This document shows positions 1 to 5,779 of a DNA stretch of 26,202 bases, in pieces. The notes beneath the pieces are model-generated. The model made no database searches and was not told the origin of the DNA. It worked only from the letters and a program-made list of their open reading frames with translations. Made by a program: the position numbers and the translations under genes. Positions within the stretch are counted from its first letter, which is position 1. Each line of letters starts with the position of its first letter. Source of the stretch: a virus; the IMG/VR virus record IMGVR_UViG_3300011114_000702, positions 1 to 26,202 of that record, one strand, 5' to 3'.

Positions 1-201
1 GGTAAGAACAGATTTATGATAAATCCTTACATGGTATATTCAAGTAATCCTAGAAAGTTTGCAAGAGCATCAAGACACGCTGAGTATTTAGATATTATAA
101 AACACACATCGGCGGATAAACTAGCAGGGGAATTAACAGAACACTGTAACGAAATAGAAAGAGTATTTAAAGAATATACAAAGAAATATGGAAATTGGTA
201 A
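1..201 (+). CDS. unknown protein, left end possibly cut by the window
   Basis: The frame is open from base 1, so this may be the C-terminal end of a longer gene; the first in-frame ATG is at 16 and would give a 61-residue basic protein. I recognise no family. The visible part is helical and charged (HAEYLDII, ELTEHCNEIERVFKEYTKKY), without a signal peptide or membrane segment. It carries one of the CGGCGGAT sites (110), read as Ser-Ala-Asp. The stop at 199-201 is followed after one base by the start of the methyltransferase gene, so the two are probably cotranscribed. Whether the true start lies left of the window cannot be seen. Confidence 0.55.
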   Translation, partial: GKNRFMINPYMVYSSNPRKFARASRHAEYLDIIKHTSADKLAGELTEHCNEIERVFKEYTKKYGNW

Positions 202-202
202 G

Positions 203-847
203 ATGAGAGTATTAGTAGCTTGTGAAGAAAGTGGAACGGTAAGGGATGCTTTTATAAGAATGGGCCACTATGCTATTAGTTGTGATTTAAAAGATACTAG
301 AGTTCCAGGACCTCATTATAAAGGCTCTGTATTTGATATAATTAATGATGATTTTGATATAATGATAGGCCATCCGCCCTGTACTTTTTTAACAGTAACA
401 GGTAATAAGTGGATGAAGGATGAATATAAAGATAGGTTTCCAACTCGAAAACAAGATAGAGAAGATGCGGTTGAGTTCTTTATGAAGCTGGCTAATGCTC
501 CAATACCTAGAATATGTTTAGAGAATCCCGTGGGTATAATGAGTACAAGGTGGAGAAAAGCGGACCAATTAATACATCCTTATTTTTTTGGAGACGAGGC
601 TATGAAAGCAACTTGTTTATGGTTAAAAAACCTACCTAAATTAGTGCATCAAAAAGAGCCTGATTTGTTTTCCGGAGAGACTACACACGTATCTAAAGGC
701 GAACAAGTAGTTTTTAAGAGTGGTAAAAAAATGGCTAAATGGTATGTTGAAGCAGCCAAATTAAACTCACATGATAGGTCCGAAGTAAGAAGTGTAACGT
801 TCCGGGGTATAGCAAATGCAATGGCCTACCAATGGGGTAATTTATAA
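203..847 (+). CDS. phage-type DNA (cytosine-5) methyltransferase
   Basis: Predicted to methylate cytosine at C5 in phage DNA using S-adenosylmethionine. From the ATG at 203 (214 aa) the N-terminus MRVLVACEES matches the compact phage C5-methyltransferases; an upstream ATG at 188 would overlap the previous gene and add five residues, so 203 is preferred. The SAM-binding N-terminal loop (residues 4-11) is followed by an acidic strand end (CDL, 27-29), the catalytic P-P-C (58-60, Cys60 nucleophile) in GHPPCTFLT, and E-N-P (107-109), the motif IV equivalent. The family is shorter than bacterial C5 enzymes and has a reduced target-recognition region. A role in protecting phage DNA from restriction is inferred; the target site is unknown. 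It sits four bases before the next gene. Confidence 0.85.
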   Translation: MRVLVACEESGTVRDAFIRMGHYAISCDLKDTRVPGPHYKGSVFDIINDDFDIMIGHPPCTFLTVTGNKWMKDEYKDRFPTRKQDREDAVEFFMKLANAPIPRICLENPVGIMSTRWRKADQLIHPYFFGDEAMKATCLWLKNLPKLVHQKEPDLFSGETTHVSKGEQVVFKSGKKMAKWYVEAAKLNSHDRSEVRSVTFRGIANAMAYQWGNL

Positions 848-850
848 GGT

Positions 851-1189
851 ATGGAAGAGATAAAGCGTAAATCTAAAGTAATAACCTTAAAAGGAGAGGA
901 TGCTTTTATAAGACTCCTGGCAGCTCAATTTGGCACGACGGCGGATATGGAAATAAACCTTATCAAAGTCCTTATTAAATTTGACCTCTTTAATCCGTTC
1001 AATCTTGACAAGTATATAAGACGAAGGATACAGAAAGAGATGGATGTCCCTTACACAACATTAGGAACAGCTATAACCCGACTAATAAAGTCAGGTATAA
1101 TAGCAATGAATGGAAAGAATGTTTATGTTAATGTAGCATTCAGGGGACTAGATGAGATAGATTCAATAGTGTTTAAGAAAGCATTATAG
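851..1189 (+). CDS. small winged-helix-like DNA-binding protein
   Basis: A 112-residue basic protein. The middle and C-terminal half look like a winged helix-turn-helix: a helix ending RRRIQKEMDVP, a TTLGTAITRLIKSGII recognition-helix-like segment (about residues 69-84), then a short beta wing (GKNVYVNVAF, about 89-98). This arrangement resembles the DNA-binding domains of phage replication or transcription regulators, but no specific family is recognised. It starts three bases after the methyltransferase stop, so both are likely on one transcript. It converges with the leftward gene at 1203; only 13 bases separate the stop codons and I see no strong hairpin between them. A CGGCGGAT site lies at 939 (read as Thr-Ala-Asp). 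Confidence 0.6.
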   Translation: MEEIKRKSKVITLKGEDAFIRLLAAQFGTTADMEINLIKVLIKFDLFNPFNLDKYIRRRIQKEMDVPYTTLGTAITRLIKSGIIAMNGKNVYVNVAFRGLDEIDSIVFKKAL

Positions 1190-1202
1190 TTCCTTTTATA
1201 AA

Positions 1203-1460
1203 TTAATCTCTAGCAAGCCCTGAGTTACGCTCCTCGTATCGTTGCTCCCAATAGTCAAATGAAGTATCTTCGTAATGTTTTTGGCACTTCCAATTAATAT
1301 TTTCGAGTTCGGCGGATGGTATCAACTCACTAATCTCAAGACTTCCATTCTTAATAGAGTTTATTCTAATAGTAACTTCACCTTCTTCCTTGAAGTATAA
1401 GAAGTCTACATCAATATTGATTATAGCTCCATCAATAGTTATTTCAGTGTTGTATATCAT
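1203..1460 (-). CDS. hypothetical protein, last gene of the leftward block
   Basis: An 85-residue acidic protein of unknown function. The first half is beta-rich with alternating hydrophobic residues (IYNTEITIDGAIINIDVDFLY; EVTIRINSI), and the second half is rich in Trp, Tyr, Glu and Arg (WKCQKHYEDTSFDYWEQRYEE). No signal peptide or membrane segment. The ATG overlaps the TGA of the upstream 33-residue membrane peptide (ATGA overlap at 1457-1460), which implies translational coupling. It is the final gene of the leftward run and converges with the winged-helix gene. A CGGCGGAT hexamer lies at 1310 on the plus strand, that is on the strand opposite to the message. Confidence 0.65.
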   Translation of the reverse strand: MIYNTEITIDGAIINIDVDFLYFKEEGEVTIRINSIKNGSLEISELIPSAELENINWKCQKHYEDTSFDYWEQRYEERNSGLARD

Positions 1461-1558
1461 GGCTTCTTATTTTTATTTGAGTTTTCATAAATTCCACCTA
1501 AAATTATAATGATTATAATTTGAAAAAAAGTGCTTACCCAGTAATATGCGTGTTCCAT
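1457..1558 (-). CDS. 33-residue membrane peptide
   Basis: A very short open frame from the ATG at 1556-1558 to TGA at 1457-1459. The peptide has a short N-terminus with aromatic residues, one strongly hydrophobic stretch (VSTFFQIIIIIILGGIY, about residues 8-24) that would span a membrane, and a polar basic tail (ENSNKNKKP). The stop overlaps the start of the next gene by an ATGA, which supports real translation. Small single-span phage peptides often alter host membrane proteins or block superinfection, but nothing here identifies such a role. The leader upstream (1559-1595) follows the hairpin element at 1596-1667. Confidence 0.5.
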   Translation of the reverse strand: MEHAYYWVSTFFQIIIIIILGGIYENSNKNKKP

Positions 1559-1595
1559 AACTATATATTTTAATTGATTAGTAAAGTTAAATAAA

Positions 1596-1667
1596 AAGCC
1601 GCCTTATGTATTTTAGAAACCCTAAAACTATTAACCCCTTAATAGTAAAAATATCACTCGGCGGCTT
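1596..1667 (-). terminator. branched hairpin element, terminator-like on the minus strand
   Basis: An outer 8-bp stem pairs AAGCCGCC (1596-1603) with GGCGGCTT (1660-1667). Inside it lie two further hairpins: TTTTAG/CTAAAA (1611-1616 with 1622-1627, loop AAACC) and ACTATTAA/TTAATAGT (1627-1634 with 1639-1646, loop CCCC). Read on the minus strand, the outer stem is followed by TTTTTATTT, as in an intrinsic terminator. The plus-strand reading lacks a T tract. The complex internal structure is more than a terminator needs. It lies between the leftward gene ending at 1845 and the one starting at 1558. Confidence 0.5.
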
Positions 1668-1844
1668 AATATTGATTTAGTTTGATTTTAACGAGATTAA
1701 ATGCCTTTATAGTGTATTGTATTAGATTTATTGTAAAGTGCTGTGAGAATTGAAATTTGATAAGTAGAATTTGATTTTAATATCAAGTTGTTAGTTTGTA
1801 TTATACTTCCTGCTGAAAATTATCATTTATAATTCAAAGTTGAG
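1668..1844. other. noncoding gap in the leftward block
   Basis: No convincing reading frame in either strand. The segment holds a leftward promoter-like motif (1798-1810), the dyad repeat at 1831-1847, a weak TTGAT/ATCAA hairpin near 1772-1785 and two copies of TTTGATTTTAA (near 1680 and 1772). Together with the hairpin element at 1596-1667 it could be a leftward untranslated RNA of about 200 bases. Confidence 0.4.
1798..1810 (-). promoter_or_regulatory. leftward GGAAGTATAAT promoter-like motif
   Basis: Minus-strand reading GGAAGTATAATAC, matching the GGAAYTATAAT motif found before several leftward genes. Here no coding frame follows within 200 bases; the next structured element is the hairpin at 1596-1667. 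Confidence 0.35.
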
Positions 1845-1847
1845 TTA
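1831..1847. repeat. dyad repeat copy 1 (AACTCAACTTTGAGTTA family)
   Basis: AATTCAAAGTTGAGTTA, the reverse complement of the family consensus with one changed arm base. It overlaps the stop codon of the leftward gene at 1845. Confidence 0.7.
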
Positions 1848-2138
1848 TTTTAGTAGTTTTTTAACATCTTTAAATAATTCTTCTGATATAAATTTATGTG
1901 TTTTGTCTTGTGCATCGAACCTAAATTCTATTGATTCTTTGTATATTCTGTTTAAAATATCTTTCATTTCGGGCGCTTTTGATATTAACTCGGCGTTGGC
2001 AGTTGCCATATCTTCTCCGTATCTTGAGTCTATTGAACAAAGGTTACTACCTTCATCATCCCAAACTTGTGCCATTGTACAGTGTCCTATTTGTCCTCTC
2101 ATTGGACTAAAACTCCATGGTCCTTTACTATGTTTCAT
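1845..2138 (-). CDS. GPW-motif phage hypothetical protein
   Basis: A 97-residue protein that matches, by memory, a widespread family of small phage and mobile-element proteins beginning M-K-H-(T/S)-x-G-P-W and ending in an A-N-A-x-L-I-x-x-A-P-E-(M/L) helix. Here these appear as MKHSKGPW at the N-terminus and ATANAELISKAPEM around residues 45-58, followed by a helical tail with charged residues. The family's function is not known to me. The start is fixed by the conserved N-terminus. It begins two bases after the stop of the upstream leftward gene, so both lie on one transcript. The plus-strand frame over the same bases is a shadow. Confidence 0.75.
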   Translation of the reverse strand: MKHSKGPWSFSPMRGQIGHCTMAQVWDDEGSNLCSIDSRYGEDMATANAELISKAPEMKDILNRIYKESIEFRFDAQDKTHKFISEELFKDVKKLLK

Positions 2139-2140
2139 AT

Positions 2141-2362
2141 CTATATTGTTTTTACGTTAATTACTGGGCAAAGTTTCTTTATTTGATTAAAATTTTTAAG
2201 GCAGTCGGCGGCTGTTTTAGAGTAGAATAAGCGATATGCTAGTTCCTGATTAATATTATACATCCGTTCATAATTTGGTTTTTTAAAGCCTATTGTTATC
2301 ACTTCATTACTATACTTCATATAAGCTATAACATTGTTGTATGGTAGTATTGTGTGTATCAT
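2141..2362 (-). CDS. small protein, possible KTSC domain
   Basis: A 73-residue protein. The pattern of an N-terminal strand with Y-x-x-x-x-x-x-I-x-F (AYMKYSNEVITIGF), then Y-x-x-Y-x-I (YERMYNINQ), a helix, and a late S-x-x-x-x-(6)-F-N-x-I (SKTAADCLKNFNQI) resembles KTSC domains, which are small phage and bacterial proteins sometimes linked to RNA binding. The match is by eye and weak. It abuts both neighbours with two-base gaps. A CGGCGG hexamer on the plus strand (2206) underlies Ala-Ala-Asp. Confidence 0.6.
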   Translation of the reverse strand: MIHTILPYNNVIAYMKYSNEVITIGFKKPNYERMYNINQELAYRLFYSKTAADCLKNFNQIKKLCPVINVKTI

Positions 2363-2364
2363 TT

Positions 2365-2595
2365 TTAGTAGTAATCGTTAAAATATTCAACATTAATTAT
2401 CATAGGGCTTTCGCTTTTTTCAAACAATTCTATCTTTAAATTTTCGTTTTTTCCAGCAAACATATCGCTGTATCTTTCGATTACTGTATTTAAAGCGTCT
2501 TTCTCACATTTTGCTATGACTATAACACTTTTGATAACAGATGTTGGGAACATACAGTCTACTTTTTCGGTTGTGAATACTTTATATACATTCAT
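2365..2595 (-). CDS. hypothetical protein
   Basis: A 76-residue protein with an alpha/beta look: strand (VYKVFTT), strand (SVIKSVIVIAK), helix (CEKDALNTVIERYSDMF), strand (LKIELFEK). No family recognised. It has the AAGCCATG start context also seen at 3425, 3664 and 1460. Its leader contains the motif GGAATTATAATATAAA ending about 25 bases before the ATG, so it may begin its own transcript. Ends two bases before the next leftward gene. Confidence 0.65.
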   Translation of the reverse strand: MNVYKVFTTEKVDCMFPTSVIKSVIVIAKCEKDALNTVIERYSDMFAGKNENLKIELFEKSESPMIINVEYFNDYY

Positions 2596-2614
2596 GGCTT
2601 ATAGTTTTAGGTGA

Positions 2615-2630
2615 TTTATATTATAATTCC
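2615..2630 (-). promoter_or_regulatory. leftward GGAATTATAAT motif before the 2595 gene
   Basis: Minus-strand GGAATTATAATATAAA. TATAAT ends about 25 bases before the ATG at 2595, the same spacing as at 2926 and 3245. Proposed as a promoter -10 region; no clear -35 box accompanies it. Confidence 0.4.
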
Positions 2631-2635
2631 TTTTA

Positions 2636-2926
2636 TTAATTAAAGTTAAATTTCATTTCAATTTTCATCCGCGCGGTGTCGATTAAACTTCTGTTAAAAC
2701 CATTATCTGGTCCTATTGCTTCATCTAACCAATTAATATGGTTATATTTCTCACTAGCTTGACTAATTAACTGTATACGTTGTCTATACAGTATCATAAT
2801 CTTATTAGCTTTTTCACTTGGCGTGGCTTTACTCAATTTCACGTCTTTAATATCATTACTAACACATTTAATAAGTTGTTTAAATGCTTCGATATTAGCT
2901 TGGTCTCCTTTAGTTAATGGCTTCAT
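2636..2926 (-). CDS. hypothetical helical protein
   Basis: A 96-residue basic, mostly helical protein with no recognised family. Hydrophobic residues recur at helical spacing (ANIEAFKQLIKCVSNDI; ANKIMILYRQRIQLISQ), which suggests a small helical bundle or coiled coil. No membrane segment. The leader carries both leftward motifs: GGAACTATAAT (2949-2964 on the minus strand) and an AACCC run 16 bases before the ATG. A GCGCGG-rich stretch near its end encodes Thr-Ala-Arg-Met. Confidence 0.65.
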   Translation of the reverse strand: MKPLTKGDQANIEAFKQLIKCVSNDIKDVKLSKATPSEKANKIMILYRQRIQLISQASEKYNHINWLDEAIGPDNGFNRSLIDTARMKIEMKFNFN

Positions 2927-2948
2927 AGTTGTATGTATTAAGGGTTAA

Positions 2949-2964
2949 ATTATATTATAGTTCC
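2949..2964 (-). promoter_or_regulatory. leftward GGAACTATAAT motif before the 2926 gene
   Basis: Minus-strand GGAACTATAATATAAT, overlapping the TAG stop of the upstream gene (2964-2966) and 24 bases before the ATG at 2926. The AACCCTTAAT element follows it directly. Confidence 0.45.
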
Positions 2965-3245
2965 TATTTGTGTTTAGTGTGGTAATTTTCTGTGTGTGCA
3001 TATCCTAAATAACATCCATGGCAGTTTGCACTATAGTCTTTACCTAAATACACTGGTGACAAGTCTTCTTTATCTGCTATAAATATCACTTCGTTTACTT
3101 CATCTCCTGTCGACATAGATTTGTATGTATCTACTCTGCTATAACTTGAGCTTCTTACTTTATCAATCACTGTAAATTTAACTGGAGTAAATGTTCCGTA
3201 GTTTGTATGCTGAACTTTTGGGTTTATTATCTTAATATCTTTCAT
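2964..3245 (-). CDS. hypothetical protein with Cys/His-rich tail
   Basis: A 93-residue protein of unknown function. The N-terminal two thirds are beta-rich (KIINPKV, TFTPVKFTVIDKV, NEVIFIADKED). The C-terminus has a Cys-His-Gly-Cys pair followed by His residues (AHTENYHTKHK), which could bind a metal, though the set is not a standard zinc finger. Its TAG stop lies inside the GGAACTATAAT motif of the next gene's leader. Its own leader has GGAACTATAAT at 3265-3280 and AACCC 17 bases before the ATG. Confidence 0.65.
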   Translation of the reverse strand: MKDIKIINPKVQHTNYGTFTPVKFTVIDKVRSSSYSRVDTYKSMSTGDEVNEVIFIADKEDLSPVYLGKDYSANCHGCYLGYAHTENYHTKHK

Positions 3246-3264
3246 GGGGTTAAATTTTATAGGG

Positions 3265-3280
3265 TTTATATTATAGTTCC
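3265..3280 (-). promoter_or_regulatory. leftward GGAACTATAAT motif before the 3245 gene
   Basis: Minus-strand GGAACTATAATATAAA, 24 bases before the ATG at 3245, immediately after the stop codon of the 46-residue gene upstream. Confidence 0.45.
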
Positions 3281-3284
3281 TTTA

Positions 3285-3425
3285 TTAAATTGGATTAGAT
3301 GATAGCATTACAAACTGTCCGTATTTATCTATCATTTGTTGTTCAAAATGTGTCAAGTCTTGCGTATCTGTGTAAATTTCTGTTATTGGTCCGCGCGGTG
3401 TCAATAGTTTTATTTCGTATTTCAT
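3285..3425 (-). CDS. 46-residue hypothetical protein
   Basis: A short frame from the ATG at 3423-3425 to TAA at 3285-3287. The peptide begins MKYEIKLLTPRGPITEIYTD and continues with a helix containing FEQQMIDKYG. No family recognised. Support for translation comes from the AAGCCATG start context shared with three neighbours, the GTAACCTTT/TATAAA promoter-like module 19 bases upstream (3445-3474), and the repeated leader motif directly after its stop. It fills a gap that would otherwise be empty in a tightly packed block. Confidence 0.6.
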   Translation of the reverse strand: MKYEIKLLTPRGPITEIYTDTQDLTHFEQQMIDKYGQFVMLSSNPI

Positions 3426-3444
3426 GGCTTTAAAGTTTAAAATA

Positions 3445-3474
3445 TTTATACTAATTTACTTATACAAAGGTTAC
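3445..3474 (-). promoter_or_regulatory. leftward GTAACCTTT-N15-TATAAA promoter-like module
   Basis: Minus-strand GTAACCTTTG at 3474-3465 and TATAAA at 3450-3445, with the same offset as the rightward copies at 6163 and 6375. Placed 19 bases before the ATG at 3425. Confidence 0.5.
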
Positions 3475-3475
3475 A

Positions 3476-3664
3476 TTATAGCTCCATTTGTAATTTAACG
3501 TGTCCTATTCTTGTACTTATACGTCCGCTATCTTTCCAAAAAATTAGCGTTTTCTCTCCAAACATATTAACGTGTTTATATAATACTTTTGGTGTTTCTT
3601 TAACTTCTGCATTACTGCAAGTTGCTAAAAATTCTCTGCGGTTGTTTAATTGTCTAGTATTCAT
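3476..3664 (-). CDS. hypothetical protein
   Basis: A 62-residue basic protein, function unknown. It has a helical N-terminus rich in Arg and Asn, then two probable strands (PKVLYKHVNMFGEKTLIFWK and RIGHVKLQ). No membrane segment. The start has the AAGCCATG context, and AACCCCTTAATAA lies with its last C 17 bases before the A of the ATG. The stop codon is embedded in a GGAGCTATAATG sequence that runs directly into the promoter-like module of the next gene. Confidence 0.6.
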   Translation of the reverse strand: MNTRQLNNRREFLATCSNAEVKETPKVLYKHVNMFGEKTLIFWKDSGRISTRIGHVKLQMEL

Positions 3665-3717
3665 GGCTTCTAATTATTAAGGGGTTAAAATTATTATTTA
3701 TCAATCGGCGGGCGTTA

Positions 3718-3915
3718 TTAAATAATCTGTTTAATAGTCTGTTCTATCTGTTCAGTTGTCTCAAACTCTCCACTGTTCATTTCTCCATATATTTCTATAA
3801 AGGCGGTTATAACTTTATCTTGTTTAATGTAGTACCCAATATACTCACCGTTAAGTAATATATCTGTATGGGCTTTTGTATCTTCTGTTTCTGTATGGTT
3901 TATATAGCTTATCAT
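3718..3915 (-). CDS. hypothetical acidic protein
   Basis: A 65-residue acidic protein. A beta-hairpin-like segment (DILLNGEYIGYYIKQDKVITAF) is followed by an acidic helical tail ending in EQIEQTIKQII. No known family. The leader holds GGAATTATAA and dyad repeat copy 2 (3940-3956), about 25-40 bases before the start. The segment between its stop and the next gene contains a CGGCGG hexamer (3706) that is not in any frame. Confidence 0.6.
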   Translation of the reverse strand: MISYINHTETEDTKAHTDILLNGEYIGYYIKQDKVITAFIEIYGEMNSGEFETTEQIEQTIKQII

Positions 3916-3939
3916 AATTTCTAATATTTAATAGTTTTT

Positions 3940-3956
3940 AACTCAACTTTGCGTTA
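3940..3956. repeat. dyad repeat copy 2
   Basis: AACTCAACTTTGCGTTA, with one changed base in the right arm. It lies between two leftward genes, next to a GGAATTATAA motif (3953-3963, minus strand). Confidence 0.65.
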
Positions 3957-3972
3957 TAATTCCTTTTATTAA

Positions 3973-4230
3973 TTATACTGCTAGTCTTTTAAATGTTTGG
4001 TTTGTTAGTTTCTCTTTTTTAATATGTCTATATAATATCTTTGCTTGGTTAAAATAGTTCTTTGCTCCTCCTCTGCAACCTAACATTAAGTGTTGAAAAA
4101 ACCATTGTTCACCAACTTTATATTTAAGCGCGAAGCCTTCAAAGTTTATATTTTTAACATATACAATAAAATTAAATTTGTTAACTTCTACTTGTATAGT
4201 TCCGTTTTTGTTTACTATTACTTTATGCAT
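3973..4230 (-). CDS. hypothetical basic protein
   Basis: An 85-residue basic protein, function unknown. The first part is beta-rich (KVIVNKNGTIQVEVNKFNFIVYVKNI), followed by a GEQWFFQHLMLGCRGG segment and a Lys/Arg-rich helix (NYFNQAKILYRHIKKEKL). The Gly-Gly and basic helix could contact nucleic acid, but this is a guess. The stop is followed by AATAAAAGGAATTATAA, the leftward repeat motif. Confidence 0.6.
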   Translation of the reverse strand: MHKVIVNKNGTIQVEVNKFNFIVYVKNINFEGFALKYKVGEQWFFQHLMLGCRGGAKNYFNQAKILYRHIKKEKLTNQTFKRLAV

Positions 4231-4307
4231 GGTTTCTATTTGTTTAATTAGTTAATAAATTAAAAATCGTTTTTGCGGTTCGGCGGCTATATCTATTTAT
4301 ACTATTA

Positions 4308-4553
4308 TTATATATCTTCACATAATACTTCTAACTCTTCTAAACTCTCTATAGGTTCATTAACACTAAAGCAGTCTACGTCTTCTATCTCTTCTATATT
4401 AGTATCTTCATCTATATCATCATGTGTTAAGTTTACCGTTGTTCCTCCCTCTGCTACATACCACCTACTACCGTCTCTATTCTCTACTACATATACGGCT
4501 GTATCTCTTAGGCTTATTACTCCGCTCTGTGTTGTTATCTCTCTATTCTTCAT
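4308..4553 (-). CDS. hypothetical acidic protein
   Basis: An 81-residue, strongly acidic protein. A beta-rich start (SGVISLRDTAVYVVENRDGSRWYVAEGG is written here only as positions 10-37) is followed by a tail with Asp/Glu in most positions (HDDIDEDTNIEEIEDVD and ESLEELEVLCEDI). Small acidic phage proteins can mimic DNA, but no specific family is seen. The 136-base leader up to the next gene (4554-4689) has a GGAGGTATAAG sequence near 4662-4672 on the minus strand and a copy of AGTCGTTTGTTGTCG that recurs at 5790. Confidence 0.6.
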   Translation of the reverse strand: MKNREITTQSGVISLRDTAVYVVENRDGSRWYVAEGGTTVNLTHDDIDEDTNIEEIEDVDCFSVNEPIESLEELEVLCEDI

Positions 4554-4689
4554 ATCTTTAAGTTTAAATTGTTATTTACCTCTTTTATTTAACTCTTATT
4601 CTCTTGTAGTCGTTTGTTGTCGGCTATTATATAAACCTTTAATGTACGGTATTATATAATTCTTATACCTCCAACATATTAATACTTAA

Positions 4690-4938
4690 TTAGTTACGGT
4701 TTTTAATTCTCTCTAGTTGGTGGTTTATTTCAGCGTATAAATTGCTTATTAAGTCGCTTAAAACGTCGTTTAGTTGGTATAAATCTAGGTCGTATAAGTC
4801 GTTAAAAGCCTGGTTTAAGTCTATGTTAGGCTGTGTAATAGTATAATTATCTAATATACAGGCTATTGCGTCTAATTTAGCTCTTTTCTCGTCCGCCATC
4901 ATGCGGTTTAATTTGGTAGTTATTTGTGGGTTTTTCAT
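4690..4938 (-). CDS. hypothetical helical protein
   Basis: An 82-residue acidic, helical protein of unknown function. A longer frame back to 5013 exists, but the ATG at 4936-4938 is preferred: it is preceded by AACCCCTTTAAAAT with the last C exactly 17 bases upstream, as at other leftward starts, and the extra 25 residues look non-coding. The body has regular hydrophobic spacing (AKLDAIACILDNY; LNQAFNDLYDLDLYQLNDVLSDLISNLY), suggesting a helical bundle. Confidence 0.65.
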   Translation of the reverse strand: MKNPQITTKLNRMMADEKRAKLDAIACILDNYTITQPNIDLNQAFNDLYDLDLYQLNDVLSDLISNLYAEINHQLERIKNRN

Positions 4939-5017
4939 AATCTTAAATTTTAAAGGGGTTAAAAATGTTAAAAGTCTGTAAACATTGGTATTCGCTCGGT
5001 GGACAAAACGCATTTTA

Positions 5018-5395
5018 CTAGCTTAATTCTTCTAATAATTCGGCTTTTAGTTCCTCGTTTAAATCTTCATCCCAATTGTTTTGGATTACATTTAAGTTAT
5101 TTAAAACTTCCTCACCTAAAATATATGTGTACATATTACAAACGTGTTCCGCTTCGCTAAAATCTGTATTAACAGTTCCAAAGTTATTTAATTCATAATC
5201 TTTGATAGTTTCAATAGCGTTAAAAATTCCGCCATTTTAATTTAACCATTTTTCAGCATCGTATCGGCCAATGATAAAATAATCTGTATTAAATACTTCG
5301 TTATGTATTTCGTTTACTGGTTTATCATTTAATCTATTATCATTAATAGCGTCAATAATAAGGCTTTTTAATTCTTGTTGAGTTTGGTAGTTCAT
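5018..5395 (-). pseudogene. conserved small protein split by an in-frame TAA
   Basis: From the ATG at 5393-5395 a frame runs 52 codons to TAA (5237-5239), and the same frame then continues open for 72 codons to TAG (5018-5020). The two halves read as one protein: NTDYFIIGRYDAEKWL before the stop, then GGIFNAIETIKDYELNNFG, TDFSEAEHVCNMYTYILGEE and an acidic tail after it. This order resembles, from memory, a small-protein family common in Bacteroidota plasmids and phages (YxIGxYxAxxxL, FxAIxxxxxYExxNFGE, TDxSxxExVxNMxxYIxGEE). The second half has no early ATG. It may be a nonsense mutation, a sequencing error or stop-codon readthrough. The leader has AACCCCTTAATAA 17 bases before the ATG. Confidence 0.65.
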
Positions 5396-5434
5396 AATTT
5401 CTATTTATTAAGGGGTTTATAATGTTTGCTTATT

Positions 5435-5442
5435 CAAATATA
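5435..5442 (-). promoter_or_regulatory. leftward TAnnTTTG (-7) box
   Basis: Minus-strand TATATTTG, the Bacteroidota -7 consensus, about 40 bases before the first leftward gene (5395). No clear TTTG -33 box is found at the usual distance. It is the likely start of leftward transcription. Confidence 0.4.
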
Positions 5443-5497
5443 TAAACTCTTTAGGCTTATTATTAAATATTGGGTTGAACGGTTAAACAAATTTGTT

Positions 5498-5779
5498 AGT
5501 GGTAAATTACCTTTATGAGTGGTATAATTGGAGCTTAAAAAACGTGTTAAATTTTACCCTATTTACTTAACCTTTATCCTATGGCTAAAATCGTATCATT
5601 TGAATAAAACCATGCCAAACTCACATAAATTTAAACTATTACATAAGCGGATATAATCCAAGATAAGCGGTAATGGCTCAAATAGGTAATTGTTGTCGGT
5701 TAATCATGTGCCAAACTTCACGTAAATATGTTAAATTATAAACTATTACACGAGTGGTTATATAGCTTGATGAGTGGTA
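5498..5779 (+). repeat. three pairs of 20-base-spaced AGYGGW repeats
   Basis: AGTGGTA at 5498 and 5518, AGCGGAT at 5646 and AGCGGTA at 5666, AGTGGTT at 5753 and AGTGGTA at 5773. Within each pair the start-to-start spacing is exactly 20 bases, or about two helical turns, so a protein could bind both on one face. Most are preceded by TRA or similar (TGAGTGG, TAAGCGG, CGAGTGG). The arrangement is like iterons or operator half-sites. Confidence 0.6.

Noticed and set aside
1840-2160. Plus-strand open frame over the GPW-motif gene
   Set aside because: It covers the leftward gene with a recognisable family signature; its translation is low-complexity Ser/Leu-rich, as expected of a shadow.
4273-4659. 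Plus-strand 128-codon frame
   Set aside because: Ser/Leu/Tyr-rich shadow of the leftward acidic gene at 4308-4553; it runs against the operon.
4939-5013. N-terminal extension of the 4690-4938 gene back to 5013
   Set aside because: The extension overlaps the AACCCCTTTAAAAT leader element, and the fixed 17-base spacing favours the inner ATG.
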